Of a stretch of 64,000 nt of DNA, positions 55,823 to 64,000 are shown piece after piece (positions within the stretch are counted from its first letter, which is position 1; every line of letters starts with the position of its first letter). The translations under genes and the position numbers were made by a program. This DNA is from Roseitranquillus sediminis (GTDB lineage: Bacteria; Pseudomonadota; Alphaproteobacteria; Rhodobacterales; Rhodobacteraceae), in NCBI RefSeq assembly GCF_016918935.1, contig NZ_JAFFOB010000030.1:1-64000 (forward strand). The letters run 5' to 3'. The notes under the pieces were generated by a model that was given only the letters and a program-made list of their open reading frames with translations, was not told the origin of the DNA and ran no database searches.

Positions 55823-58023
55823 GCCCGGATAACTCGGCAACGGCCCCCGCCCTGAACCTGTCGTCCGATGTCATCGGTCGGCTCGACTCGGGAATGCATG
55901 ACGACCCGTTCGCGGTCCTCGGCCCTCAAGGCCAGGGGCGCGACCGGATCGTGACCGCGCTCGATCCCGGTGCCGAACGGCTCTGGGTCCTGACGCCCGA
56001 GGGTGAGCACGAGCTGGAGCGCGTGGGCCAGATGGTCTTTTCCGGGTCCGCGCCGGGCGAGGGCGCCTACCGCCTGAAGGGCGAAGGCCACGGCCGGACC
56101 TGGGAGTACGAGGACGCCTACCGCTTCGGCGCGGTGATGGGCGAGCTCGACGAGTACCTTCTCGGCGAGGGCACGCACCTCAGGCTCTGGAACGCGCTGG
56201 GCGCCCACGTGATGGAGCACGAGGGCTGCCGCGGCACGCACTTCGCCGTCTGGGCGCCGAACGCGCGACGCGTGTCGGTGGTGGCGGGCTTCAACGGCTG
56301 GGACGGGCGCCGCCACGTGATGCGCAGGCGTGGCGCGACCGGCGTCTGGGAGATCTTCGTTCCCGGCATCGGCGAGGGCGAGGCCTACAAGTACGAGATC
56401 ATCGGCCCGGACGGCAGCCTGATGCCGACGAAGGCAGACCCGGTTGGCTTCGGCAGCCAGCACCCGCCCGAGAACGCCAGCGTCGTGCGCGACATCAAGG
56501 GCTACGGCTGGAAGGATTCCGGCTGGATGGACAAGCGCCAGGAGCGCAACGCCCGGACCGCGCCGATCTCGGTCTACGAGGTGCATCTCGGCTCGTGGCG
56601 TCGCCGCGTAAACGAGGGCAACCGTCCGATCAGCTACAAGGAGGCCGCCGAGGAGCTGATCGGCTACGTCAAGGACATGGGCTTCAGCCATATCGAGCTG
56701 CTGCCGATCAGCGAGTTTCCGTTCGATGGCTCGTGGGGCTATCAGCCGGTCGGAATGTTCGCGCCAACGATCCGGTTTGGTCCCCCGCACGAGTTCCGCG
56801 ACCTGGTCGAGGCCGCGCACGCGGCCGACATCGGCCTGATCCTCGACTGGGTGCCGGGGCACTTCCCGACCGACCCGCACGGCCTTGGTCGTTTCGACGG
56901 AACCGCGCTCTACGAGCATGCCGACCCTCGCGAAGGCTTCCACCAGGACTGGAACACGCTGATCTACAATTACGGTCGCGTGGAGGTCGCCAACTACCTC
57001 GTCTCCAATGCGCTCTACTGGCTGGAGGAGTACCACATCGACGGGCTGCGCGTGGATGCGGTGGCCTCGATGCTCTACCGCGACTATTCGCGGCAGGAGG
57101 GCCAATGGGTTCCGAACATCCACGGTGGGCGTGAGAATTACGAGGCGATCGCCGTGCTGCAGCGGATGAACGTCGAGACCTACGGCAACCATCCCGGCAT
57201 CATGACCGTGGCCGAGGAATCGACCAGCTTCCCGGGCGTGTCGCAGCCGGTGGACTGCGGCGGACTGGGCTTCGGCTACAAGTGGAACATGGGGTGGATG
57301 AATGACACCCTGAGTTACATGCAGAAGGATCCGCTCTACCGCCGGCACCATCACCATCAGATGACGTTCGGCCTGCACTACGCCTTCAGCGAGAACTTCA
57401 TCCTGCCGATCAGCCACGACGAGGTCGTGCACGGCAAAGGTTCGATGCTCAACAAGATGCCCGGCAACGGCTGGGAGAAGTTTGCCAACCTGCGCGCCTA
57501 CTACGGCTTCATGTGGGGCCATCCGGGTAAGAAGCTCCTGTTCATGGGGCAGGAGTTCGCCCAGGCAGCTGAGTGGAACCACAACACGCAGCTCGACTGG
57601 CACGCCGCCCAGCAGCCGGCAAACGCCGGAATCCAGCGCCTGGTGCGTGACCTGAACACGCTCTACCGCGACCATCCGGCGTTGCACGTCAAGGACTGCG
57701 AGCCGGAGGGATTCCGCTGGATCGAGGCGAACAACGCCGATGAGTCGATCTATGCCTGGTGCCGCTACGGCGACGAGGGCGACCCGCCGGTGGTGGTGAT
57801 TTGCAATTTCACTCCGGTCGAGCGGACCTGGCGCTGCGGCCTGCCGCTCGAGGGCCGCTGGAAGGAGGCACTCAACACGGACGCCGATATCTACGGCGGT
57901 GGCAACCGCGGCAACATGGGTGGTGTCGATGCCGCTGCCGAAGAACATCATGGCCAGCCGGCCTCGGCCACTGTTACGCTTCCCCCACTGGCAACGGTGA
58001 TCCTGACCTACGAGGGCGCCTGA
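55819..58023 (+). CDS. glgB: 1,4-alpha-glucan branching enzyme
   Basis: 734-residue GH13 enzyme adding alpha-1,6 branches. Two N-terminal CBM48-like domains (the second with [21 protein letters not shown]) precede the barrel. Catalytic regions are [16 protein letters not shown] (nucleophile Asp), [13 protein letters not shown] (acid/base Glu) and [13 protein letters not shown]. It overlaps glgP by four bases; glgC follows after 25 bases. Confidence 0.96.
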   Translation: MSPDNSATAPALNLSSDVIGRLDSGMHDDPFAVLGPQGQGRDRIVTALDPGAERLWVLTPEGEHELERVGQMVFSGSAPGEGAYRLKGEGHGRTWEYEDAYRFGAVMGELDEYLLGEGTHLRLWNALGAHVMEHEGCRGTHFAVWAPNARRVSVVAGFNGWDGRRHVMRRRGATGVWEIFVPGIGEGEAYKYEIIGPDGSLMPTKADPVGFGSQHPPENASVVRDIKGYGWKDSGWMDKRQERNARTAPISVYEVHLGSWRRRVNEGNRPISYKEAAEELIGYVKDMGFSHIELLPISEFPFDGSWGYQPVGMFAPTIRFGPPHEFRDLVEAAHAADIGLILDWVPGHFPTDPHGLGRFDGTALYEHADPREGFHQDWNTLIYNYGRVEVANYLVSNALYWLEEYHIDGLRVDAVASMLYRDYSRQEGQWVPNIHGGRENYEAIAVLQRMNVETYGNHPGIMTVAEESTSFPGVSQPVDCGGLGFGYKWNMGWMNDTLSYMQKDPLYRRHHHHQMTFGLHYAFSENFILPISHDEVVHGKGSMLNKMPGNGWEKFANLRAYYGFMWGHPGKKLLFMGQEFAQAAEWNHNTQLDWHAAQQPANAGIQRLVRDLNTLYRDHPALHVKDCEPEGFRWIEANNADESIYAWCRYGDEGDPPVVVICNFTPVERTWRCGLPLEGRWKEALNTDADIYGGGNRGNMGGVDAAAEEHHGQPASATVTLPPLATVILTYEGA

Positions 58024-58048
58024 ACAACAAGCAGACCGGGGGGAAGCA

Positions 58049-59311
58049 ATGGTACATCCGACGCAGCGGCTAACCAGCCGCAGCATGGCGTTCGTGCTTG
58101 CGGGCGGACGCGGGAGCCGGCTCAAGGAGCTGACGGATTACCGGGCCAAGCCGGCGGTTCCCTTCGGCGGCAAGGCGCGGATCATCGACTTCGCATTGTC
58201 GAACGCGCTGAACTCGGGCATCCGCAAGATGGCGATTGCCACGCAGTACAAGGCGCATAGCCTGATCCGGCACTGCCAGCGCGGCTGGAACTTCTTCCGC
58301 GCCGAGCGGAACGAGTACCTCGACATCCTGCCGGCGTCGCAGCGCGTGAGCGAGACGCAATGGTACCTGGGCACCGCCGACGCGGTGACGCAGAACATCG
58401 ACATCGTCGACAGCTATGACGTCGACTTCATCGTCGTGCTGGCGGGCGATCACGTCTACAAGATGGACTACGAGGTCATGCTGCAGCAGCACTGCGACAG
58501 CGGCGCCGACGTGACGGTCGGGTGCCTGACGGTGCCGCGCATGGAGGCCGTGGCGTTCGGCGTGATGCATGTGGACGAGGACGACCGCATCACCTCGTTC
58601 CTCGAAAAGCCGGCCGATCCGCCGGGCACGCCCGCCGATCCGAACGTGGCGCTGGCCTCGATGGGGATCTACGTCTTTGCCTGGCCCTACCTGCGCGAGC
58701 TGCTGCGCAAGGACGCTGCGGACCCGCAGAGCAAGCACGATTTCGGCGGCGACATCATTCCGGACATCGTGAAGCACGGGAAGGCGGTCGCGCACCGCTT
58801 CGACGAGAGCTGCGTGCGGCCGGACGGCGACCCGGCCTACTGGCGCGACGCGGGCACGGTCGACGCATTCTGGAAGGCCAATGTCGACCTGACCGACTTC
58901 GATCCCGATCTCGACCTCTGGGACCGGGAGTGGCCCATCTGGACCTATTCTGAGCAGATGCCGCCGGCCAAGTTCATTCACGACCAGGAGGACCGGCGCG
59001 GCGTGGCGATCAGCTCGCTGGTGTCGGGCGGGTGCATCATCTCGGGCACTGAAGTGCGGAACTCGCTGCTCTTTACGCAGGTCCACGCCAATTCCTACTC
59101 GACGCTGGAATACGCGGTCGTGCTGCCGCGCGTGACGATCGGGCGCCGGGCGAGCCTGAAGCGGGTGGTGATCGATTCCGACGTCAACATTCCCGAGCGG
59201 CTGGTCGTGGGCGAGGATCCCGAGGAGGACGCGAAGTGGTTTCGCGTCACCGACGGCGGCGTCACCCTCATCACCCAGGACATGCTGAACAGGCGAGCCG
59301 CCGCCCAATGA
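58049..59311 (+). CDS. glgC: Glucose-1-phosphate adenylyltransferase
   Basis: 420-residue ADP-glucose pyrophosphorylase, the committed step of glycogen synthesis. [20 protein letters not shown] is the nucleotide site, [21 protein letters not shown] and [14 protein letters not shown] follow, and [10 protein letters not shown] is the glucose-1-phosphate region; a left-handed helix domain ends the protein. Its ADP-glucose is also the donor for GgpS encoded nearby. The stop overlaps the glgA ATG. Confidence 0.96.
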   Translation: MVHPTQRLTSRSMAFVLAGGRGSRLKELTDYRAKPAVPFGGKARIIDFALSNALNSGIRKMAIATQYKAHSLIRHCQRGWNFFRAERNEYLDILPASQRVSETQWYLGTADAVTQNIDIVDSYDVDFIVVLAGDHVYKMDYEVMLQQHCDSGADVTVGCLTVPRMEAVAFGVMHVDEDDRITSFLEKPADPPGTPADPNVALASMGIYVFAWPYLRELLRKDAADPQSKHDFGGDIIPDIVKHGKAVAHRFDESCVRPDGDPAYWRDAGTVDAFWKANVDLTDFDPDLDLWDREWPIWTYSEQMPPAKFIHDQEDRRGVAISSLVSGGCIISGTEVRNSLLFTQVHANSYSTLEYAVVLPRVTIGRRASLKRVVIDSDVNIPERLVVGEDPEEDAKWFRVTDGGVTLITQDMLNRRAAAQ

Positions 59312-60729
59312 GGGCGGTGCTGTCGGTCGCATCCGAATGCGCGCCGCTGGTCAAGACCGGCGGTCTGGCGGACGTGGTCGGTGCGCTACCGGCGGCGCTC
59401 GCCCGGCAGGGCTGGGACATGCGGGTGATGCTGCCGGCCTATCCGCAGGTCCGCGCGGCGGTCGAGCCGGGCCCGACGGTGATGGAGGAGGACGACCTCT
59501 TCGGCGGCCCCGGCCGGGTCGTGCGCGCCACGGCGGCCGGTCTGCAGCTCTACCTCGTCGATGCGCCGCACCTCTTCGAGCGGGAGGGCTCGATCTATCT
59601 CGGCGCCGACCGGCGCGACTGGCCGGACAACCCCGAGCGCTTCGCGGCGCTCTCGTGGCTAGCCGCGCGGCTGGCGCGCGAGGGGGACGGCGAGTGGCGC
59701 CCGGAACTGGCGCACGGGCACGACTGGCAGGCGGGGCTGATGCCGCTCTACCTCGCGCGGCACGTGCCGACGATCATGACCGTGCACAACATCGCCTTCC
59801 ACGGCCTCGCGCCGGCGGACCGTCGCCACTGGCTGAGGCTGCCGGAGGCGGGCTTCAACGCCGACGGCTATGAGTACTGGGGGCAGGTGAGCGCGCTGAA
59901 GGCGGGGCTGGTCCATGCCGACCGGCTGACGACCGTCAGCCCGACCTATGCCGAGGAGCTGCAGACGCCCGAGTTCGGGATGGGGCTCGACGGGCTGATC
60001 CGGCACCGGGCCGGCGCGCTCCAGGGCATCCTGAACGGCATCGACACCGAGGCGTGGAACCCCGCGATGGACCCGGCGATCGCCGGCTACGACGCGCCTG
60101 AGGGAAAGGTCGCGGCGCGGCGCGACCTGATGATCGAGATGGGGCTGGAGGAGGGGACGGGTCCAATCGCCTGCGTCGTCTCGCGGCTCACATCGCAGAA
60201 GGGTCTCGACCTCTTGCTCGAGGCGCTGCCTGCGCTGCTCGAGCGGGACGGGCGGCTCGTGCTGCTGGGCTCAGGCGACGCTGAACTCGAGGACGCCTGG
60301 CGGCGGATGGAGGAGGCGCATCCGACGCGGGTCGCGGTGCGCATCGGCTATGACGAGGCGCTGTCGCACCGGATCATCGCCGGCTCGGACGCGATCCTCA
60401 TCCCGTCGCGGTTCGAGCCCTGCGGTCTGACGCAGCTCTACGGCCTGCGCTACGGGACGGTCCCGGTCGTGGCTCTGACTGGCGGACTGGCGGACACGGT
60501 GATCGATGCCAACCCGATGGCGCTGCGCAGCGGTGTCGCGACCGGGCTGCAGTTCCGCCCGATCACCGCGCTGAAGCTCACGAACACGCTCTGCCGTCTC
60601 TGCGACCTCTTCGACCGGCCGGAGCTTTTCCGCGAGATCCAGAACAACGCGATGCGCCAGCCGGTGGGCTGGGACGCCTCTGCCGCCGACTACGCGGCGC
60701 TCTACGCCGAGGTGACGGCGGCCCCATGA
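59308..60729 (+). CDS. glgA: Glycogen synthase (ADP-glucose)
   Basis: 473-residue GT5 enzyme extending alpha-1,4 chains. The ADP-glucose motif [13 protein letters not shown] lies near the N-terminus, with [16 protein letters not shown] and the C-terminal [20 protein letters not shown]. The ATG overlaps the glgC stop (ATGA) and the gene's own end overlaps glgX, so translation is coupled across the operon. Confidence 0.96.
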   Translation: MRAVLSVASECAPLVKTGGLADVVGALPAALARQGWDMRVMLPAYPQVRAAVEPGPTVMEEDDLFGGPGRVVRATAAGLQLYLVDAPHLFEREGSIYLGADRRDWPDNPERFAALSWLAARLAREGDGEWRPELAHGHDWQAGLMPLYLARHVPTIMTVHNIAFHGLAPADRRHWLRLPEAGFNADGYEYWGQVSALKAGLVHADRLTTVSPTYAEELQTPEFGMGLDGLIRHRAGALQGILNGIDTEAWNPAMDPAIAGYDAPEGKVAARRDLMIEMGLEEGTGPIACVVSRLTSQKGLDLLLEALPALLERDGRLVLLGSGDAELEDAWRRMEEAHPTRVAVRIGYDEALSHRIIAGSDAILIPSRFEPCGLTQLYGLRYGTVPVVALTGGLADTVIDANPMALRSGVATGLQFRPITALKLTNTLCRLCDLFDRPELFREIQNNAMRQPVGWDASAADYAALYAEVTAAP

Positions 60730-62819
60730 CGAGCCACGCAATCAGGGGCGGGCGGCCTGCGCCGCTCGGCGCAACGTTTGAGGGTGACGGCGTCAACTTC
60801 GCCGTGTTCTCCGTCCACGCAACGAGGATGGTGCTCTGCCTCTTCTCCGACGACGGACGGACCGAGGTGCAGCGGATCGACCTGCCCGAGCGCGACGGCG
60901 ACGTCTGGCACGGCTTCATCCCGGGCCTGCGCCCCGGGCAGATGTACGGCTTCCGCGCCCACGGCCCCTACGACCCGCGGCACGGACACCGCTTCAATGC
61001 CAACAAGCTCCTGATCGACCCCTACGCCAAGCGGCTGACCGCGCATCCGCGCTGGCACGACGCGCTGATGGGATACCGCGTCGGCCACGCCGACGGCGAC
61101 CTTTCCTTCGACACCCGCGACAGCGCGCCCTACATGCCGCGCTCGGTCGTCGAGGACCCGACATTCTCGTGGGGGCGCGACAGGTCGCCTGCCATACCGG
61201 CTGACCAGACGATCATCTACGAGGCGCACGTCAAGGGACTGACGGCGCGGCACCCGCGGGCGGCGCATCCCGGCACCTTCCTCGGGCTCGCCTCGGACCC
61301 GATGCTGGAGCACCTGACGGACCTCGGCATCACGGCGATCGAACTCCTGCCCGCGCAGGCATTCCTCAACGACCGTTTCCTGGTCGACAAGGGCCTGACC
61401 AACTACTGGGGCTACCAGACCTTGGGCTTCTTCGCCCCCGATCCGCGCTACCTTCATGCCGGGCAGATCGCCGAGTTTCAGCAGATGGTGGCGCGGCTGC
61501 ACGCGGCCGGCATCGAGGTGCTGATGGACGTGGTCTACAACCACACCTGCGAGGGCGATGAGCGCGGGCCGACCCTGGCCTTCCGCGGCCTCGACAACGC
61601 CAGCTACTATCGCCTGATGCCGCAGGACCGGCGCTACTACGTCAACGACACCGGCACCGGCAACACGGTCAACGTGGATCATCCGATGGTGCTCCGGATG
61701 ATCATGGACTCGCTCCGATACTGGGTCGAGGTGATGCATGTCGACGGTTTCCGCTTCGACCTCTGCGCCACGCTCGGCCGGGTGAACGAGGGCGGGTTCG
61801 ACAGCGGCGCGGCGTTTTTCGATGCAGTGCGGCAGGATCCGGTCCTGACCCGCGTCAAGCTCATAGCCGAGCCGTGGGACATTGGGCCCGGCGGCTATCA
61901 GCTCGGCGCCTTCCCGCCGCCCTTCATGGAGTGGAACGACAAGTTTCGCGATGGCATTCGCCGCTTCTGGCGTGGCGACAAGGGCATGGTCCCCGAGGTC
62001 GCCGACCGCCTGACAGGTTCGGCCAACCAGTTCGATCATTCGGGCCGGCCGGCGACTGTGAGCGTCAACATGCTGACCTCGCACGACGGATTCACGCTGA
62101 CGGACGTGGTCAGCTACAGCCGACGGCACAACCTCGCCAACGGCGAGCAGGGCCGCGACGGCCACCCGGAGAACTTCTCCGACAACATGGGTCACGAGGG
62201 GCCGAGCCGCGATCCCGCCATCGTCGCCGCGCGCGCCCGGCGCCGGCGCAACATGATGGCGACGCTGCTCCTCAGCCAAGGCACGCCGATGATCCTGGGC
62301 GGCGACGAGATCGGCAACAGCCAGCGCGGCAACAACAACGCCTACAACCAGGATAACGCGACGGGCTGGATCGACTGGACACGCGCCGACGACGCCTTTC
62401 TCGAATTCACAAGGAAGATGATCGCCTTCCGCAAGGAGCAGCCGATTCTGCGCCAGAAGCGTTTTCTGCACTCTCGCGAGCGAACCGAAGACCGCATCGA
62501 GGATTTGTTCTGGCGTCGTCCCGATGGAAAGAGGATGACGCGCAAGGACTGGGAGGATCCCGAGTTGCAGATCGTTTGCGCCGAAATCAGGACCGCCGGC
62601 GGATCGCCGTCCTACGCCGCGCTGGCCGACGCGGTCTTCGCCGTCTTCAACGCAGGCGCGGAGGTCGAGGTGACGCTGCCCGAGCCGACCGAAGGCCGTC
62701 ACTGGACCTGGTGCATCGACACCGCCGAGCCCGAGCGCGAGGAGGCCTCCGTCTCGGGAAGCGTGACCGTGGCGGGGCAGTCGGTCGCAGTCTTCGTCAA
62801 GAGCGCCGACGATGACTGA
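60726..62819 (+). CDS. glgX: Glycogen debranching enzyme
   Basis: 697-residue isoamylase-type GH13 enzyme trimming short branches. An N-terminal CBM48 domain (ATFEGDGVNFAVFSVHATRM) precedes the barrel; catalytic regions are FRFDLCATLGRV (nucleophile), LIAEPWDIGPGGYQLG (acid/base) and LTSHDGFTLTD. It overlaps both glgA and malQ ends by a few bases. Confidence 0.95.
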   Translation: MTSHAIRGGRPAPLGATFEGDGVNFAVFSVHATRMVLCLFSDDGRTEVQRIDLPERDGDVWHGFIPGLRPGQMYGFRAHGPYDPRHGHRFNANKLLIDPYAKRLTAHPRWHDALMGYRVGHADGDLSFDTRDSAPYMPRSVVEDPTFSWGRDRSPAIPADQTIIYEAHVKGLTARHPRAAHPGTFLGLASDPMLEHLTDLGITAIELLPAQAFLNDRFLVDKGLTNYWGYQTLGFFAPDPRYLHAGQIAEFQQMVARLHAAGIEVLMDVVYNHTCEGDERGPTLAFRGLDNASYYRLMPQDRRYYVNDTGTGNTVNVDHPMVLRMIMDSLRYWVEVMHVDGFRFDLCATLGRVNEGGFDSGAAFFDAVRQDPVLTRVKLIAEPWDIGPGGYQLGAFPPPFMEWNDKFRDGIRRFWRGDKGMVPEVADRLTGSANQFDHSGRPATVSVNMLTSHDGFTLTDVVSYSRRHNLANGEQGRDGHPENFSDNMGHEGPSRDPAIVAARARRRRNMMATLLLSQGTPMILGGDEIGNSQRGNNNAYNQDNATGWIDWTRADDAFLEFTRKMIAFRKEQPILRQKRFLHSRERTEDRIEDLFWRRPDGKRMTRKDWEDPELQIVCAEIRTAGGSPSYAALADAVFAVFNAGAEVEVTLPEPTEGRHWTWCIDTAEPEREEASVSGSVTVAGQSVAVFVKSADDD

Positions 62820-64000
62820 GCCGCTGGAGGATCTGGCCCGTGAGGCGGGCGTCGCGGTCTCCTACGTGGATCAGATGGGCGACATCCGGACCGCCTCGCC
62901 AGAGACGCTGCGGGCCATTCTCGCCGCACTCGAGATGCCGGCGGCCACCGACGGCGAGGCAGCCGAGACGCTTGGCGCGCTGCGCGAGCGCGATGGGGCG
63001 CGCCGGGTGCCGGAATGGCAAGTGGTGGAGGCGGGGCGACTTGCCCCGGCCGAAACGGACTGGGCCGTCACCACCGAGGCCGGCGAGACGGTCGAGGGCG
63101 GAGCGGCTGACACCGTAGACTTGCCGCCCGGCTATCACCGTCTGCGGGTCGGGTCCGACACCTGCCTGCTGCTGGCGGTGCCGCCGCGCGCGCCGCTGCC
63201 CCAGCGGGACTGGGGCGTCACGTTGCCGCTCTACGGCCTGCGGCCGGCCGAGGTGGGCGGCATCGGCGACTACGCCGACCTTGCCAGCGCGGTGCTGGCG
63301 CTCGGCAGGCAGGGCGCGAGCTTCGTGGGCATCAACCCGATCCACGCGGGCTTCCTTGAGGATGCCGGCGCGGTCAGCCCCTATTCGCCGTCGCACCGCC
63401 GGCGGCTCAACGCGCTGCACGTGGCGGTGCCCGAGGGCGACCATCCCGGCTGGAGCCTCATCGACTACGACGAGGCGGTGCCGGCCAAGCGGGCGCGGCT
63501 CGCCCGCGCCTTTGAGCGCTTCCGCGCAGGAGGCGGAGATGCGGAATTCGACGCCTGGGTGGCCTCTGAAGGCGAGCCGCTCAGGACATTCGCCGTCCAC
63601 CAGGCGCTCTCCGAGGTCCACGGCTCCTACTGGTCCGGCTGGCCGAAGGCGCTGCAGGATGCGCGCTCGCCCGAGGTCGCGGCCTTTGCCAACGGAGCGG
63701 GCGATCGGATCGTCTACCACCAGTTCCTGCAGTGGCGGGCGGCACAGCAGCTCGGCGCAGTGGCGCGGGCGGCGGACCAGGTGGGGATGAGCCACGGCCT
63801 CTACCTCGACCTCGCGGTCGGCACGCACCCGCACGGAGCGGAGACCTGGACCGACCCGGGCGCCTTCGCGAGCGGCGTCTCGCTTGGCGCGCCGCCCGAC
63901 GCCTTCTCCGCCGAGGGGCAGAACTGGGGCCTGGCGCCGCTGTCGCCGCGGGCGCTGGTGGCGGATGGCTTCCGGCCGCTGATCGAGACGCTGCGAATGC
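62812..64000 (+). CDS. malQ: 4-alpha-glucanotransferase, 5' part (cut by window end)
   Basis: 396 codons are visible, open to the window end. MalQ transfers maltodextrin segments between glucans and recycles debranching products. Recognisable parts are the N-terminal helical region, LPLYGLRPAEVGGIGDYADL, INPIHAGFLEDAGAVSPYSPS and GLYLDLAVGTHPHGAETW. The ATG at 62812 overlaps the glgX stop region by eight bases. It completes the glgP-B-C-A-X-malQ operon. Confidence 0.93.
   Translation, partial: MTEPLEDLAREAGVAVSYVDQMGDIRTASPETLRAILAALEMPAATDGEAAETLGALRERDGARRVPEWQVVEAGRLAPAETDWAVTTEAGETVEGGAADTVDLPPGYHRLRVGSDTCLLLAVPPRAPLPQRDWGVTLPLYGLRPAEVGGIGDYADLASAVLALGRQGASFVGINPIHAGFLEDAGAVSPYSPSHRRRLNALHVAVPEGDHPGWSLIDYDEAVPAKRARLARAFERFRAGGGDAEFDAWVASEGEPLRTFAVHQALSEVHGSYWSGWPKALQDARSPEVAAFANGAGDRIVYHQFLQWRAAQQLGAVARAADQVGMSHGLYLDLAVGTHPHGAETWTDPGAFASGVSLGAPPDAFSAEGQNWGLAPLSPRALVADGFRPLIETLRM

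Noticed and set aside
53375-58125. Very long minus-strand open frames (821 and 801 codons) opposite glgP and glgB
   Set aside because: Antisense shadows caused by codon bias; no start context or family match.

Overview
The window reads as chromosomal DNA of a marine or salt-adapted alphaproteobacterium of the Rhodobacterales (Roseobacter/Rhodobacter group). This rests on the high GC content, an FnrL-type regulator with the family's N-terminal cysteine cluster, a bztABCD-type amino-acid transporter, a luxRI pair preceded by a perfect CtrA-type box, an ATP12 chaperone gene, and a tad pilus locus with the Rhodobacterales gene order. No species call is made.

Layout. 1-14.8 kb: end of tuf, then the S10, spc and alpha ribosomal-protein operons (rpsJ to rplQ, with secY, adk and rpoA), punctuated by intergenic hairpins and closed by a strong terminator. 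15-20.5 kb: luxR-luxI, rarA, crcB, an RluA-family pseudouridine synthase, a HAD phosphatase and the ATP12 gene. 20.6-25.1 kb: bztABCD. 25.3-30.4 kb: a tad/Flp pilus locus in decay. flp, the secretin cpaC, an OmpA-family gene and a TPR lipoprotein gene are intact; cpaA, cpaB and a tadB-tadC fusion survive only as frameshifted remnants; tadD has lost its ATG; cpaE and the motor ATPase cpaF are absent. 30.8-31.4 kb: a lytic transglycosylase gene broken by a frameshift in a G8 run. 31.5-33.8 kb: scoA and scoB (3-oxoacid CoA-transferase) with a LOV-domain blue-light histidine kinase gene between them in one apparent operon. 33.9-38.3 kb: a MarR regulator (EctR-like) divergent from ectABC and a dedicated aspartate kinase, with two matching palindromic operators. 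38.5-44 kb: a small membrane protein, a cold-shock gene, an orphan ParA ATPase, a receiver-like protein without a phospho-acceptor, an SDR enzyme, three Crp/Fnr regulators including FnrL, and tRNA-Trp. 44.2-48.3 kb: a DUF4168 protein, a second cold-shock gene, an intergenic island with a RAYT transposase remnant and an inverted REP-like pair, an AT-richer Abi-alpha-like gene, and ettA. 48.4-52.8 kb: a PRC-barrel protein and a gpsA-HAD phosphatase-ggpS operon for glucosylglycerol. 53.4-64 kb: glycogen operon glgP-glgB-glgC-glgA-glgX-malQ (malQ cut by the window end).

How the genes fit together. Osmoprotection dominates the second half: ectoine from aspartate (ask-ectABC) and glucosylglycerol from ADP-glucose plus glycerol-3-phosphate. 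GlgC of the divergent glycogen operon makes the ADP-glucose and GpsA the glycerol-3-phosphate, so glycogen storage and osmolyte synthesis share a precursor.

The items most worth following up are: a shared 42-bp TTGCAA-containing element (31 of 42 bases identical) upstream of rplO and of a cold-shock gene; the CtrA box ahead of luxRI; the scoA-LOV kinase-scoB operon; the eroded tad locus; the Abi-alpha-like gene overlapping the ettA stop codon; and the RAYT remnant with its REP-like pair.
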